From the NCBI GenBank assembly GCA_938041445.1, contig CALISO010000029.1, forward strand, positions 62,001 through 126,000: 64,000 nucleotides of DNA, written 5' to 3'. The position numbers and the translations under genes were made by a program. Shown here piece after piece: positions 53,837-63,462 of the stretch (the first letter of the stretch is position 1; every line of letters begins with the position of its first letter). Source of the DNA: an uncultured Saprospiraceae bacterium (lineage in GTDB: Bacteria; Bacteroidota; Bacteroidia; Chitinophagales; Saprospiraceae). The notes under the pieces are model-generated. The model did no database searches. It was not told where the DNA came from and worked only from the letters and a program-made list of their open reading frames with translations.

Positions 53837-55451
53837 CTTTAATATTTGCCATCTTCATCATACTATTCGTATAAGTTAACTCGACATTAATAATACCCAG
53901 ACCCAGTCTTTGCATAGCCTCTATAATCTGAGTTTGGAATATCCAATCAGACACTGTTTCAACATCGAGTAGGTAGCCATATGTGATGATATGTGTTGTC
54001 CTACTTTGATCTACAAAACACTCCATTAAGCTATCACTCATTGAATTAATAGTCAATTGTTCAAATTCATTAATGTGCAACCAATCCAACACATAACTAT
54101 CTGAGAGAATCCTAGAAGAAATCAAAATATGCTCTTTATTAAGAAAGATATATACTTGTGGCAGTCTATCAGCTAGTACAGTCGACAGCAACCTAGCATT
54201 GTGAACAAGCTCAGTATCAGTCAGTCTTTGCTTGAATATCATACCATCAAGACGAGGATATCTTGTAGAACTTGGTGCTACTTGATAGTTAACGACTTTA
54301 TTATCAGTAGAATGACTAAAATTAACTGGTAAGATATAGACAAACTCTTCGTGTTTGCCACTGATATCTACATCTGAAGAAATGAACAATCTTTCGTTTA
54401 GATTTCCGATATATGACCTGAGATAGAACAATGCATCCCTATAAGCAACTTGACTTGCAGAATAGTCTATCCTCTGAGTGTAAGCACTAGCAATATAAAA
54501 TTGCAACACTCCACTCCAAGGTGTATGAATATTGTAGATGGCTAATAGTCGAATTAGTTCTTGGCTTATTGGATGACAATTAACAAAAGCATCTAACCAA
54601 TTCAAAACCTGTTGATCTTTAAAGACATAGAGTACTTGTCGAGCATCTATCAATTGTTGATCAAGGAAGTCAATTAATTGTGCCGCATTTAGAGGATTCT
54701 TATCACTGGATATGCGCAATAATTCTAGCATTTTCAACTCCTCTTGATAAGTGACTTTGGCCGAGAACAGATGGAGAACTTGTGGGTCGCCAGTCTTATT
54801 ATTCTGCCGCTTTAGTTCACCATCAGTTAACCCAAGTGCCTTTACTCTTGAGACATTCTCTTCAATCTTGTTTACGGCCTTCTTCAGACGAATCAAATCT
54901 TCATTTAACCATTGTTGATTATAATCTGTGGCATCTATATGTTGAAAAAGCCATTCATAATCTAGCAAGCCAACCATAAAAGATTGGATACTTTCCACCT
55001 CCTGAATGATGGGCTCCCTTAGGGCAAATGGAATACTCCTTAATAATTGATGTATTGGCAGGTAAGTGCTGCTACCATCATCCATCAAAGTATGGAGTAT
55101 AGATTTTTTATTTATTTCTTCGCCAAGAACTAGGTATTGTTGACCAAGTTTGATTGCTTTCTGAGATGGATAGAAATCATCAGACCAGTTTCCTTTTAAG
55201 GCTCTAGAAGGTTCAGAATACTGCAAGTCTATATTGAGAGATGAACAAGCTGCCTTTATTCCTTTTAGAATCTCAGCATCATCAATATGAACTGATACTT
55301 TGCGTCCACTTTGTATAAGGGTCAATGCATAGTCAACCAATATATAGCCTAGAGTAGACTTAATTGGGTCTGTAATCAGTGAATTCTTGTCAGAAGAAAC
55401 ATTGACTAAGAAGCGAGAAACCCTATGTGGGATATGAGGTAGCTTCTTCAC
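53808..55451 (-). CDS. Unrecognised 547-residue protein
   Basis: I do not recognise this family. The protein appears soluble, mostly helical in 130-300 (e.g. NEDLIRLKKAVNKIEENVSR), with mixed beta/alpha stretches on either side. Sequence is acidic to neutral, no signal peptide, no membrane helix, no clear nucleotide-binding loop. The start is GTG at 55451, immediately after a stop codon in the same frame. It sits between the methyltransferase (7 bases) and the nuclease-like gene (29-base overlap), so the three are one operon. Confidence 0.5.
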   Translation of the reverse strand: MKKLPHIPHRVSRFLVNVSSDKNSLITDPIKSTLGYILVDYALTLIQSGRKVSVHIDDAEILKGIKAACSSLNIDLQYSEPSRALKGNWSDDFYPSQKAIKLGQQYLVLGEEINKKSILHTLMDDGSSTYLPIHQLLRSIPFALREPIIQEVESIQSFMVGLLDYEWLFQHIDATDYNQQWLNEDLIRLKKAVNKIEENVSRVKALGLTDGELKRQNNKTGDPQVLHLFSAKVTYQEELKMLELLRISSDKNPLNAAQLIDFLDQQLIDARQVLYVFKDQQVLNWLDAFVNCHPISQELIRLLAIYNIHTPWSGVLQFYIASAYTQRIDYSASQVAYRDALFYLRSYIGNLNERLFISSDVDISGKHEEFVYILPVNFSHSTDNKVVNYQVAPSSTRYPRLDGMIFKQRLTDTELVHNARLLSTVLADRLPQVYIFLNKEHILISSRILSDSYVLDWLHINEFEQLTINSMSDSLMECFVDQSRTTHIITYGYLLDVETVSDWIFQTQIIEAMQRLGLGIINVELTYTNSMMKMANIKDVLHASLGD

Positions 55452-55458
55452 CTAAGAA

Positions 55459-56259
55459 TTACACATTAATTTTTTGATAGACGAATAAGCACCACTTCAC
55501 AGTGCCTTTCTCTAGAAGCTTAATCTTCTTTTCGTAGATATCTATATGTTTATCAGCGCTGCCCTTACCGAGCTTCTTATCAACTTTAGCAGTATTCTTT
55601 TTGACTACTTCAATAAGATGAGTATAATATCCTATCAATTCAGGACTGAAGTCTTTACTATATACCTTTTGTAGCCCAGACTTGTCGGTTAACTTTTCTG
55701 CATCCAATTCGGTCCAAAGAGAAAAATCTTCATAACCAAACAACTCATGCCCATCCTTCTTGAGTCCGCTTGTAGAGAAGAAATCAGTAACTACTAACCT
55801 GCCTTCAGCCATAAGACTTGCATGGTACACAATGAACATCTTACGTTTATCCTCTACTCTAGAGATGATCTCTTGAGACATAAGAACATTATAGTTATCG
55901 GTTTCAGTGGGTAGATTTTCAATGGTATCAGTGAGTTGCGGATACAACTTCTTTTGATATTCTTTCTTTTCTATCTCCTTATTTAGCGGTGCAATCGAAG
56001 ACTTATCTGTGGTGACAGAATCAACTCTGCATAAGTGCTTATCCACAATTGACATAGCTGTACTACCATGACCACTCCCAGCAACTAAAAACTTAGTTTT
56101 CTTAGCAATCTTTGGCACCAGTCTTAGTATACGGTCAAGCATCAAACTCCTAGCTTCGACTATATCTATATCGTCTGACTTAAAATAACCGATATTTAGA
56201 TCATCATTCTTATATATGACATTTAGTAAATCATACTCTCCTTTATGGCCTTGTCTCAT
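55459..56259 (-). CDS. Class I SAM-dependent methyltransferase-like protein
   Basis: A Rossmann methyltransferase: the glycine-rich SAM loop is KTKFLVAGSGHGSTAMSI, followed by an acidic VDSVTTDKS position, an LMSQEIIS motif IV-like strand and VVTDFFSTSG. The substrate is unknown; it could act on a small molecule or protein. 266 residues. It is the first gene of a three-gene run with the unknown 547-residue protein and the nuclease-like protein, and it diverges from ppk1. Confidence 0.72.
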   Translation of the reverse strand: MRQGHKGEYDLLNVIYKNDDLNIGYFKSDDIDIVEARSLMLDRILRLVPKIAKKTKFLVAGSGHGSTAMSIVDKHLCRVDSVTTDKSSIAPLNKEIEKKEYQKKLYPQLTDTIENLPTETDNYNVLMSQEIISRVEDKRKMFIVYHASLMAEGRLVVTDFFSTSGLKKDGHELFGYEDFSLWTELDAEKLTDKSGLQKVYSKDFSPELIGYYTHLIEVVKKNTAKVDKKLGKGSADKHIDIYEKKIKLLEKGTVKWCLFVYQKINV

Positions 56260-56305
56260 CTAGTCCTGTTCTAATTGTTTTCGATATTGTTTTGTAAGAT
56301 ATTTG

Positions 56306-56326
56306 ATATATGAATTTCACATATAT
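56306..56326. repeat. Inverted repeat in the ppk1/methyltransferase divergent region
   Basis: ATATATG and CATATAT, 7-base arms with a 7-base spacer, in the 166-base gap. It could be an operator for one of the divergent genes; the AT-richness lowers confidence. Confidence 0.25.
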
Positions 56327-56425
56327 TAAATAAAAAATGCAAGGTACAAAAAGTTTGCTTCTACAAGATTAGAGTAAAAAAATGGAGTAAATTGTCGAAT
56401 AATTCCAAAAATCTCCTCTTACCAT

Positions 56426-58501
56426 ATGGAAAAACTCATCCCAATACGCCACCGAGATATCAGCTGGTTACAATTCAATTACAGAGTTCTACAAGAGGCA
56501 AAAGATCCAAGAGTTCCACTATTCGAACGGATAAAGTTTCTCGCCATATTTAGTTCGAATCTTAGTGAATTCTTCAAAGTGAGAGTTGCTAACCACAGAA
56601 ACATCGTAAGGGCAGGTAAAAAGACTGCAAAAAACCTCAATTTTGAACCGGAGAAGGTCCTAACTCAACTGTTAAAGATGGTCAAAGACCATCAAAAAGA
56701 GTTTACAAAAATATTTGAAGAATCAATCATTCCAGACTTAGAGAAAGAGGATATCTATCTAAGGCAGATTGAAGATTTGAAAGATCACCAAATTGAGTTT
56801 ATTGAGTCATATTTCAAGGACACTTTACAACCGTTTATTCAACCAATCATTTTACTGAAGAAAAAGGTTAAGCCTTTCCTCAGTAATGCATCGATTTATT
56901 TAGCATTTGAGCTTCTGGATAAAGAAGACAAAAAAACTATAGTATCCTTGATGCGAATCCCATCACCTGAGACTGAAAGATTCGTAGTCATTCCATCCAG
57001 TAAATCTAAAAACAGAGAGATCATTCTCCTTGACGACATTGTAAGGCAATGTGCCAAGATGATATTCCCTGGATTCAAAATATTGGGAGCTTATTCTATC
57101 AAGTTGACCAGAGATGCAGAACTCTACATCGACGACGAATATTCAGGTAATCTAATAACAAAGGTCAAAAAAAGCCTTGAAAAACGAAAAGTTGGTGTAG
57201 CAAGTCGACTAGTATATGATAGAAAAATCCCAAAAAAGATGCTTAAGTATCTGATGGAAGTGTTTGATCTTAATGAATATGACCTATCACCAGAAGGTCG
57301 ACAACATAACAACTCTGACTTCTTTGGCTTTCCAAGATTTAGCTTGAACAACCTTGAGGACAAGGACCTCAAGCCTCTTCCCTACGGTAAACTTGAAGAT
57401 CTCAAGTCTATCTACTCAGGCATATCTAAACAAGATCACATCATTCATGTACCCTATCAAAGCTATGAATCTGTCATAAGGTTCTTTGAAGATGCCGTTG
57501 ACAATCCATTTGTCAAAAAAATCTCTATTGTCCAATACAGAGTAGCGAAGAAGTCAAGGATTATGAATGCTTTGATTAATTGTGCTCGTAAAGGCAAAAA
57601 AGTTTTTGTGTTTATAGAAATCAAAGCAAGGTTCGATGAAGAAGCGAATCTCATATGGGGAGAGAAACTTGAACAAGAGGGTATCAAAGTGAGATATAGT
57701 ATGCCTGGTCTCAAAGTACACAGCAAACTTGCGGTAATAACCACGGAGGTCGATGGTGTAAAAACTGACTATGCATATTTTAGCACAGGAAACTTTAATG
57801 AAAATACTGCTAAACTATATACAGATCTTTGCTTCTTCACAAGTGATGAGAGATTGACATCAGAGGCTCAAATACTACTAAACTTCCTAGAGAATCGTAA
57901 GGAAATAACTTCAGAATTTATTCACTTAGGAGTAGGACAACATAACCTCAATAGTAAAATTGACAATTACATAGATTATGAAATTACTCAAGCTAAAAAA
58001 GGCAACAAGGCTGAAATCTTCCTAAAGCTCAATAGCATCCAAGATAAACGCGTCATCAAAAAGCTATATCAAGCCTCACAAGCAGGTGTAAAGATTAGGA
58101 TGATAGTCAGAGGTATTTGTTCTCTTGTACCTGGAGTAAAAGGAATAAGTGATAATATTGAAATTATTAGCATTGTAGACCGCTTTCTGGAACATTCAAG
58201 AATCTACTACTTTCATCATGGAGGTGAAAAACTGACTTATCTATCATCGGCTGACTGGATGGTCAGAAACCTCAGACATAGATATGAAACTATGATTCCT
58301 TTGTATGATCAAGGAGTCAAGAAGACAGTCAAAGAAATTATGGAGCTGCAATGGTCTGACAACGTCAAAGCTCGTATCGTATCAAATAACGAGACTAACG
58401 AATACAGAACTGAATCCAACAGTAAAGTGGGAAAGCTCAGATCACAAATTGAGTCTTATAATTACTTTAAGGATAAAGACGAGGTAGAACGATGGTCTTA
58501 G
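56426..58501 (+). CDS. ppk1: Polyphosphate kinase 1
   Basis: Makes long-chain polyphosphate from ATP. The N-terminal domain begins RDISWLQFNYRVLQEAKD and FKVRVANHRN. The two phosphorylated/active-site histidines sit at His432 (GLKVHSKLAVI) and His590 (EHSRIYYFHHGG), the same positions as H435 and H592 in E. coli PPK. 691 residues, normal. Monocistronic, with a divergent methyltransferase gene 5' and rplS convergent 3'. Confidence 0.96.
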   Translation: MEKLIPIRHRDISWLQFNYRVLQEAKDPRVPLFERIKFLAIFSSNLSEFFKVRVANHRNIVRAGKKTAKNLNFEPEKVLTQLLKMVKDHQKEFTKIFEESIIPDLEKEDIYLRQIEDLKDHQIEFIESYFKDTLQPFIQPIILLKKKVKPFLSNASIYLAFELLDKEDKKTIVSLMRIPSPETERFVVIPSSKSKNREIILLDDIVRQCAKMIFPGFKILGAYSIKLTRDAELYIDDEYSGNLITKVKKSLEKRKVGVASRLVYDRKIPKKMLKYLMEVFDLNEYDLSPEGRQHNNSDFFGFPRFSLNNLEDKDLKPLPYGKLEDLKSIYSGISKQDHIIHVPYQSYESVIRFFEDAVDNPFVKKISIVQYRVAKKSRIMNALINCARKGKKVFVFIEIKARFDEEANLIWGEKLEQEGIKVRYSMPGLKVHSKLAVITTEVDGVKTDYAYFSTGNFNENTAKLYTDLCFFTSDERLTSEAQILLNFLENRKEITSEFIHLGVGQHNLNSKIDNYIDYEITQAKKGNKAEIFLKLNSIQDKRVIKKLYQASQAGVKIRMIVRGICSLVPGVKGISDNIEIISIVDRFLEHSRIYYFHHGGEKLTYLSSADWMVRNLRHRYETMIPLYDQGVKKTVKEIMELQWSDNVKARIVSNNETNEYRTESNSKVGKLRSQIESYNYFKDKDEVERWS

Positions 58502-58516
58502 TCTACTAGCGAAAGC

Positions 58517-58870
58517 TTATTTGAATACTTTTCTCTCTTTAATCTTAGCTTTCTTACCTACAAGATCTCTCAAATAGAAAAGTCTAGCTCTTCTGACCTT
58601 ACCTCTTTTATTCACTTCAATGTCAGCAATATTAGGTGAGTTTATTGGAAATATTCTCTCAACACCTATGCCATTAGATATTTTACGAACAGTGAATGTC
58701 TTAGTAGCACCCTGTCCTTTGACTTGAAGAACGTCACCTTTGAACTTTTGAACTCTCTCCTTAGCTCCCTCCTTAATTGTATAAGATACAGTAATGTTGT
58801 CTCCTGCTTTGAAAGAAGGGAATTCGTTAACCTTAGTTAACTCTCCGTGTATATAATTCAATAGTTCCAT
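58517..58870 (-). CDS. rplS: 50S ribosomal protein L19
   Basis: A 117-residue ribosomal protein: [33 protein letters not shown] and the C-terminal [23 protein letters not shown] are the L19 signature. Monocistronic here, not next to trmD or rimM as in many bacteria. Confidence 0.97.
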   Translation of the reverse strand: MELLNYIHGELTKVNEFPSFKAGDNITVSYTIKEGAKERVQKFKGDVLQVKGQGATKTFTVRKISNGIGVERIFPINSPNIADIEVNKRGKVRRARLFYLRDLVGKKAKIKERKVFK

Positions 58871-58892
58871 AACGTAGTATTTTTTGCGACTG

Positions 58893-58900
58893 CAAAGGTA
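58893..58900 (-). promoter_or_regulatory. -7 element (TACCTTTG) for rplS
   Basis: Exact TAnnTTTG match on the minus strand, 22 bases before the rplS ATG, in the gap between the two minus-strand genes. Confidence 0.5.
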
Positions 58901-58920
58901 GTAATAAATTGAATAATAAA

Positions 58921-61218
58921 TTATCTCAATAAGATAATTTTTCCTTGCCCTTCAACTTGATCCCCTCGACCCGATAAATAGTTGTAAGTGTAGATATATG
59001 TTCCCTCTGGAGAGTTAGTACCTTGGTTATTCTTTGTTCCGTCCCATCCATCGAAAAGATTGTCAGTTTCAAAGATTAACTCTCCCCATCTATTCCACAC
59101 ATTAAGCTTATAATCGACAAAGCCTTCTACCAATCCAACAGGCTTGAAATCGTCATTCTTGCCATCATTATTAGGTGTAAAGGCATTAGGGAAATATATG
59201 GCATTCAAAGGAGCTACATCAATGATCTTAGTCATTGTATCTGGGCATCCACTAGCATGGATAGCTACAAGATTGATCTCATAGATTCCGGTATCAGGAA
59301 ACGTGAAAGTCGGATTCAATTGATCGGAAGTTCCTACACCAGGTATGATCCATTGCAATCGTTCAGCAAATGTGGATCTATCAGATAGAAATATCTCATT
59401 TTCTATTGTATTGAATTCTTCAGGTGTACATTCAAAATCTGCAATTGGACTTGGTCTCACTTGAATTAATCCATTGAAAGTCCGATCATTAGCACAACCT
59501 ATTGGTGAAATCACCTCTAGTGTTACTGTGTACGTCCCTTCTACTTCATAAAGATGTGCAGGTGATAACTCTTCACTAGTACTTCCATCTCCGAAGGTCC
59601 AAATAGTGGTATAGTCTTCATTAATAGGATCTGAAAGGTTATCGAATTGAATCGTTGCCGGTACACAGCCTATAAAGCTACTAGGTGCTGTTATTAATGT
59701 CTCCGCAACTGGAAAGTATGGAAGATTAATAGTCTTTGATGCTTCGCAATTGTTTACGTCAGTGACAGTGAGTGTCACCTCTTTATCTCCGGGAGTTGGA
59801 TACTCAAATTCCGGATTCTGCATCGTTGAAAATGTATCCAAATCTGGCTCTCCAAAATCCCAATTATACAAGACAATTCCTGCACTTTGAGTCATACTCA
59901 AGTCACCAAGAAAATTAACAGGACCAGGGACACAAGTATCATAGTCAAATTCAAAGTCAGCAAAAGTACCAGGAAAGACATCTATTGTGATAAACGCTGT
60001 ATCTGTACATTCAAAACCACCGTTGAGAACCATTGTTCCAGTATACTGCCCTTCTGTAGGAAAAACGTAAGATGCATCCTCAGTAGTTATCGTATCAGTA
60101 ATTCCGTTGATATCGATAGCCCACTCATAGGTTTCAATCTTATCTTCTTGGATACTTAGATTTTCGATGTCTAGTTCATTCTCACCACATAATTTATAGT
60201 AAAATTGCTTAGGACCAGTAATCTCAGCTCCTGCCAAATTAGCAATAACCACAGGGTCACATTCCACAACATTGAATTGAAAGTCTCTGACAATTTCACT
60301 AATTAGAACACCATTTCTAAATGCCTGAACACAGACACCTACTACATATTGGCCAAGTTGCTCTGGTACTCCAGTAATAAATCCTGTATTCGGATTGATA
60401 GATACTGTGGGGTTACCTGCCAAAGGCTCAGCCCAAGTGAATCCACCGACGGTATTTAATGGGTCTAAATACACTACATCTTCAAATGGTGGCGTACAAT
60501 TAGATGGATCAGGTGTCACTCCTGTGCATGAAGTAGCATTACCACCTGACATATTTGTCCCATCTGTGCCACCAGCTGACTTAGGTGGACAAAAGCTATA
60601 TACAAGCACATCTCCTTCCGCATCCGATGCTGAGTGATCTACTTGCAATGATTGATTTTGACAAATAAATATTGGTGGAAACTCATCAAACACTGGACTA
60701 TTGTCACATGAAACTTGTGCCTGTGGAGTGATCTCAATGAAGAATGCTGCACCAGTATCCCCTGGGGTTTGAATATTATTAATTGTAGAGTTTCGACAAC
60801 ATCGTTGATATGCAATCATATAGTTACAATCAGTAATTGGTAAGGCGACATTGAATACATAGGAATATCTTTCCGTCCCAACATTATCAGGTATGTCAAC
60901 ACATGGATTTGAATCATCAAATCCTATATCAGTTCTATCTTGAAAGTTCTGGTCTGGTATATCATCCACAAATACCCAATTACCTGGGCTTGTTTCCTTA
61001 TAAATTCCAAAATCAGCATCTGGATCTGGTTCTGCTCCTCCGGAAACTAAATCTCTAAAAACCGTAGTTCTGATTTCAAATATGACAGTATTGTCTGTTG
61101 GGTCGGGATCAATACACTCATATGTCATTTGCCCCCCAACAATATGAGCTGCCTGAACACCATATGTGATGCACACGAATAAGCAAAAACTTGAAATAAT
61201 CTTTAAGCTAAAATTCAT
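58921..61218 (-). CDS. Large PKD-repeat secreted protein with T9SS type B C-terminus
   Basis: Signal peptide (1-24 from the ATG at 61218, ending YGVQA), then an N-terminal domain [17 protein letters not shown] shared in style with the protein at 31598. PKD-type modules follow ([45 protein letters not shown] and others, residues about 420-680). The end is a CHU_C domain: [32 protein letters not shown] and [12 protein letters not shown], so it is exported by the type IX system. A TTG six codons upstream is also in frame. Probably a cell-surface adhesin. Confidence 0.87.
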   Translation of the reverse strand: MNFSLKIISSFCLFVCITYGVQAAHIVGGQMTYECIDPDPTDNTVIFEIRTTVFRDLVSGGAEPDPDADFGIYKETSPGNWVFVDDIPDQNFQDRTDIGFDDSNPCVDIPDNVGTERYSYVFNVALPITDCNYMIAYQRCCRNSTINNIQTPGDTGAAFFIEITPQAQVSCDNSPVFDEFPPIFICQNQSLQVDHSASDAEGDVLVYSFCPPKSAGGTDGTNMSGGNATSCTGVTPDPSNCTPPFEDVVYLDPLNTVGGFTWAEPLAGNPTVSINPNTGFITGVPEQLGQYVVGVCVQAFRNGVLISEIVRDFQFNVVECDPVVIANLAGAEITGPKQFYYKLCGENELDIENLSIQEDKIETYEWAIDINGITDTITTEDASYVFPTEGQYTGTMVLNGGFECTDTAFITIDVFPGTFADFEFDYDTCVPGPVNFLGDLSMTQSAGIVLYNWDFGEPDLDTFSTMQNPEFEYPTPGDKEVTLTVTDVNNCEASKTINLPYFPVAETLITAPSSFIGCVPATIQFDNLSDPINEDYTTIWTFGDGSTSEELSPAHLYEVEGTYTVTLEVISPIGCANDRTFNGLIQVRPSPIADFECTPEEFNTIENEIFLSDRSTFAERLQWIIPGVGTSDQLNPTFTFPDTGIYEINLVAIHASGCPDTMTKIIDVAPLNAIYFPNAFTPNNDGKNDDFKPVGLVEGFVDYKLNVWNRWGELIFETDNLFDGWDGTKNNQGTNSPEGTYIYTYNYLSGRGDQVEGQGKIILLR

Positions 61219-61354
61219 AGAAGTTTGGGTAAACAATTAATTGTCGTTAAAAGATGATAATAATACGAATCAAAAAGGTGTTTGGTATGTTATCAACTCA
61301 CTTATTGATTAACATCATTCAAAGTAAGCTAATTAATATATACTTTCTGTAACT

Positions 61355-61927
61355 ATGATGCTGCCTGACCAAATAGACGACATTGTCACACGACTCAAAT
61401 CTGGAGACATTACCTTGATACCAACTGATTCAATCTGGGGAATATCTTGTGATGCATTTAACGAAAGTGCCGTCCAAAAAATCGCCAATCTCAAACAAAT
61501 TGAAGGGAATCACCAATACATCTTGCTTGTAAGCTCGATTGAGATGCTTAATGGATATATCGAAATGATGCATCCAAGGATCGAGACTTTGCTATCCCTG
61601 CACAAAAAACCTCTCACTTTAATCCATACATCAAAAACAATACCTCCATACTTGGTATCCTCTGACGGTACGATTGGGATCAGGGTAACCCAACATCCAC
61701 TAAGTGTTGCGATTATTGAAGAGCTAGGACATCCAATTATATCAACAAGAGCTTGCTTAGATGGTCAAGACTATCCTAAGAAATTTGAAGATATCTCCAA
61801 TGCAATTAAAACTGGTGTTGATTTTATCCCAGCCTATCCAGTAAGTATTCTGAACAAGAAATATTCTGAGTTATCGGTTATTGCCAAATATGATAAGGAT
61901 GGAGAACTCGTCTTTATAAGAACGTAG
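61355..61927 (+). CDS. Sua5/YciO/YrdC (threonylcarbamoyl-AMP synthase-like) protein
   Basis: A YrdC-fold protein of 190 residues: TLIPTDSIWGISCDAFNE at the start, KPLTLIHTSK in the middle and SSDGTIGIRVTQHPLS, then ISTRACLDGQD. It should make threonylcarbamoyl-AMP for the t6A37 tRNA modification, although a YciO-like paralogue without that function is possible. Transcribed alone, divergently from the PKD protein gene. Confidence 0.86.
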   Translation: MMLPDQIDDIVTRLKSGDITLIPTDSIWGISCDAFNESAVQKIANLKQIEGNHQYILLVSSIEMLNGYIEMMHPRIETLLSLHKKPLTLIHTSKTIPPYLVSSDGTIGIRVTQHPLSVAIIEELGHPIISTRACLDGQDYPKKFEDISNAIKTGVDFIPAYPVSILNKKYSELSVIAKYDKDGELVFIRT

Positions 61928-61936
61928 ACAACTAGC

Positions 61937-63388
61937 CTATTTCTGGCTTAATACCTCCCGTAGAGGTTGACCTAGCAACGCAATTGTTTCTTGTACGATA
62001 CTCTCTTCTTTCAATTGTAAAAAGGCTGCTTCACTGTCTGCCATGCTTCTACGATTGATCATATATTCAATATCCTGACGATAACTATCGATGCAGCTAT
62101 CCAAATTGAAGATATTATTCTGAGCTAGTAGTTTACTTAACTCTTGATCGTCATTTTTATGAGAGTCAAGTAGTTGTATGGATGCTAACGTAAGATCAAG
62201 GTAATTTGCTTGACAAGCTGAATCATCAATGACAATATCTGGTATTACTCCGCTGCATTGACTGAGTGTCCTTCTATACTTTAATGATTTGAAATGATCA
62301 ATGGGTAGACTATCACAGTCTTCATTACTCATACCTATATCTTTCCATTTTTGAATAGATCTACCAGTTGGCAAGTGATAAGATGACACAGTTAACCGCA
62401 GCTTTCCTCCAGAAGTTAGATCAAATTGTTCTTGCACCAGCCCTTTACCGAATGTTGTCTGTCCTACGATAATCCCAATATCTAAGTCTTGAACAACTCC
62501 TGCCAATATCTCACTGGCGCTTGCAGAATTTTCATTGACAAGGATGGCAATATTTTCAATTTTGAAGAAATTTTTTGCCTTAGAGAAGTACTCGTTTTCA
62601 TTACCATCTCTATCTCTTGTAGATAGAATTAGTTGATCTTTCTCAAATATCAATTGATCAAGAATCCTTGTGACTTGAGGGAGAAATCCTCCTGGATTGT
62701 CACGTACATCTATGATGAGATTAAGGTCTTGAGACATACTGTCTAGATTCTCCAGAGAAGTCATAAACTGCTCATAAGTCCTAGAATTAAATTGCTTTAT
62801 TTTAATAATGCCTACATCATCGGTTAACATTCCGTGAATAGTAGCATCATCATTCTCTATAGTTCGATTGGTTAGAGTCACATCTTTTACCTCAGCAGTC
62901 TGATAATCTAGAAAGGTCAATAGACAACTATCTGCAGATACAATTTCATTTCTTAGAATATCGTAGGTGATACTATCTCCTACCATTGACTTCCCATTTA
63001 CTGCGAGTATAACATCTCCTTCGTTAACACCTGCCTTTCTTGTATCGCCATCATAGATAGAATGCGTAATGTGGATGGAATCACCTTTTTGAAACATCTC
63101 AATCCCAATACCGACAAAATCTGTTGAAAGGCTTGCGTCATCACCTTCTCTGAATTCCGGTGAAACATATCTACTATAGACGTCCAGTTGATCAAATGCA
63201 GAATGAATAGCTGCATCAACCATCTTCTTACGGTCAATCTTATTGAGGTATCGTTTATCTATGAGGCTGATCACAGTCTCAATCTCTCCTACACCATAAT
63301 TTTCTTGAGTGCTATCATCACCATATCGAATCAATCGACCTTGATCTTTACTGAAGTATGTATACCCTATCAATACGCCTAACGACAT
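61937..63388 (-). CDS. S41 C-terminal processing peptidase
   Basis: A Ctp/Prc-type periplasmic protease. PDZ domain about 75-165 (VGIGIEMFQKG, GVNEGDVILAVNGKSM), then the protease with LIIDVRDNPGGF, NENSASASEILAG (catalytic Ser) and GQTTFGKGLVQE (catalytic Lys). The start at the ATG at 63388 leaves only a short hydrophobic piece; the frame continues upstream with WVPFCIGLS (completing a ~20-residue membrane helix) and about 20 more residues before a stop at 63473-63475, but with no ATG, GTG or TTG. The true start is therefore probably upstream, at ATT or ATA. Confidence 0.9.
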   Translation of the reverse strand: MSLGVLIGYTYFSKDQGRLIRYGDDSTQENYGVGEIETVISLIDKRYLNKIDRKKMVDAAIHSAFDQLDVYSRYVSPEFREGDDASLSTDFVGIGIEMFQKGDSIHITHSIYDGDTRKAGVNEGDVILAVNGKSMVGDSITYDILRNEIVSADSCLLTFLDYQTAEVKDVTLTNRTIENDDATIHGMLTDDVGIIKIKQFNSRTYEQFMTSLENLDSMSQDLNLIIDVRDNPGGFLPQVTRILDQLIFEKDQLILSTRDRDGNENEYFSKAKNFFKIENIAILVNENSASASEILAGVVQDLDIGIIVGQTTFGKGLVQEQFDLTSGGKLRLTVSSYHLPTGRSIQKWKDIGMSNEDCDSLPIDHFKSLKYRRTLSQCSGVIPDIVIDDSACQANYLDLTLASIQLLDSHKNDDQELSKLLAQNNIFNLDSCIDSYRQDIEYMINRRSMADSEAAFLQLKEESIVQETIALLGQPLREVLSQK

Positions 63389-63462
63389 AGATAATCCGAT
63401 ACAAAAAGGTACCCAGAAATAAAGGTTTGTATTTCTTGAAGAATTAATAATAGAGGATATCT

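Noticed and set aside
53378..56259. A classical type I restriction-modification system
   Set aside because: Only an isolated HsdR N-terminal-type domain is present, with no helicase, specificity or HsdM subunit; the domain is a common solitary protein in Bacteroidota.
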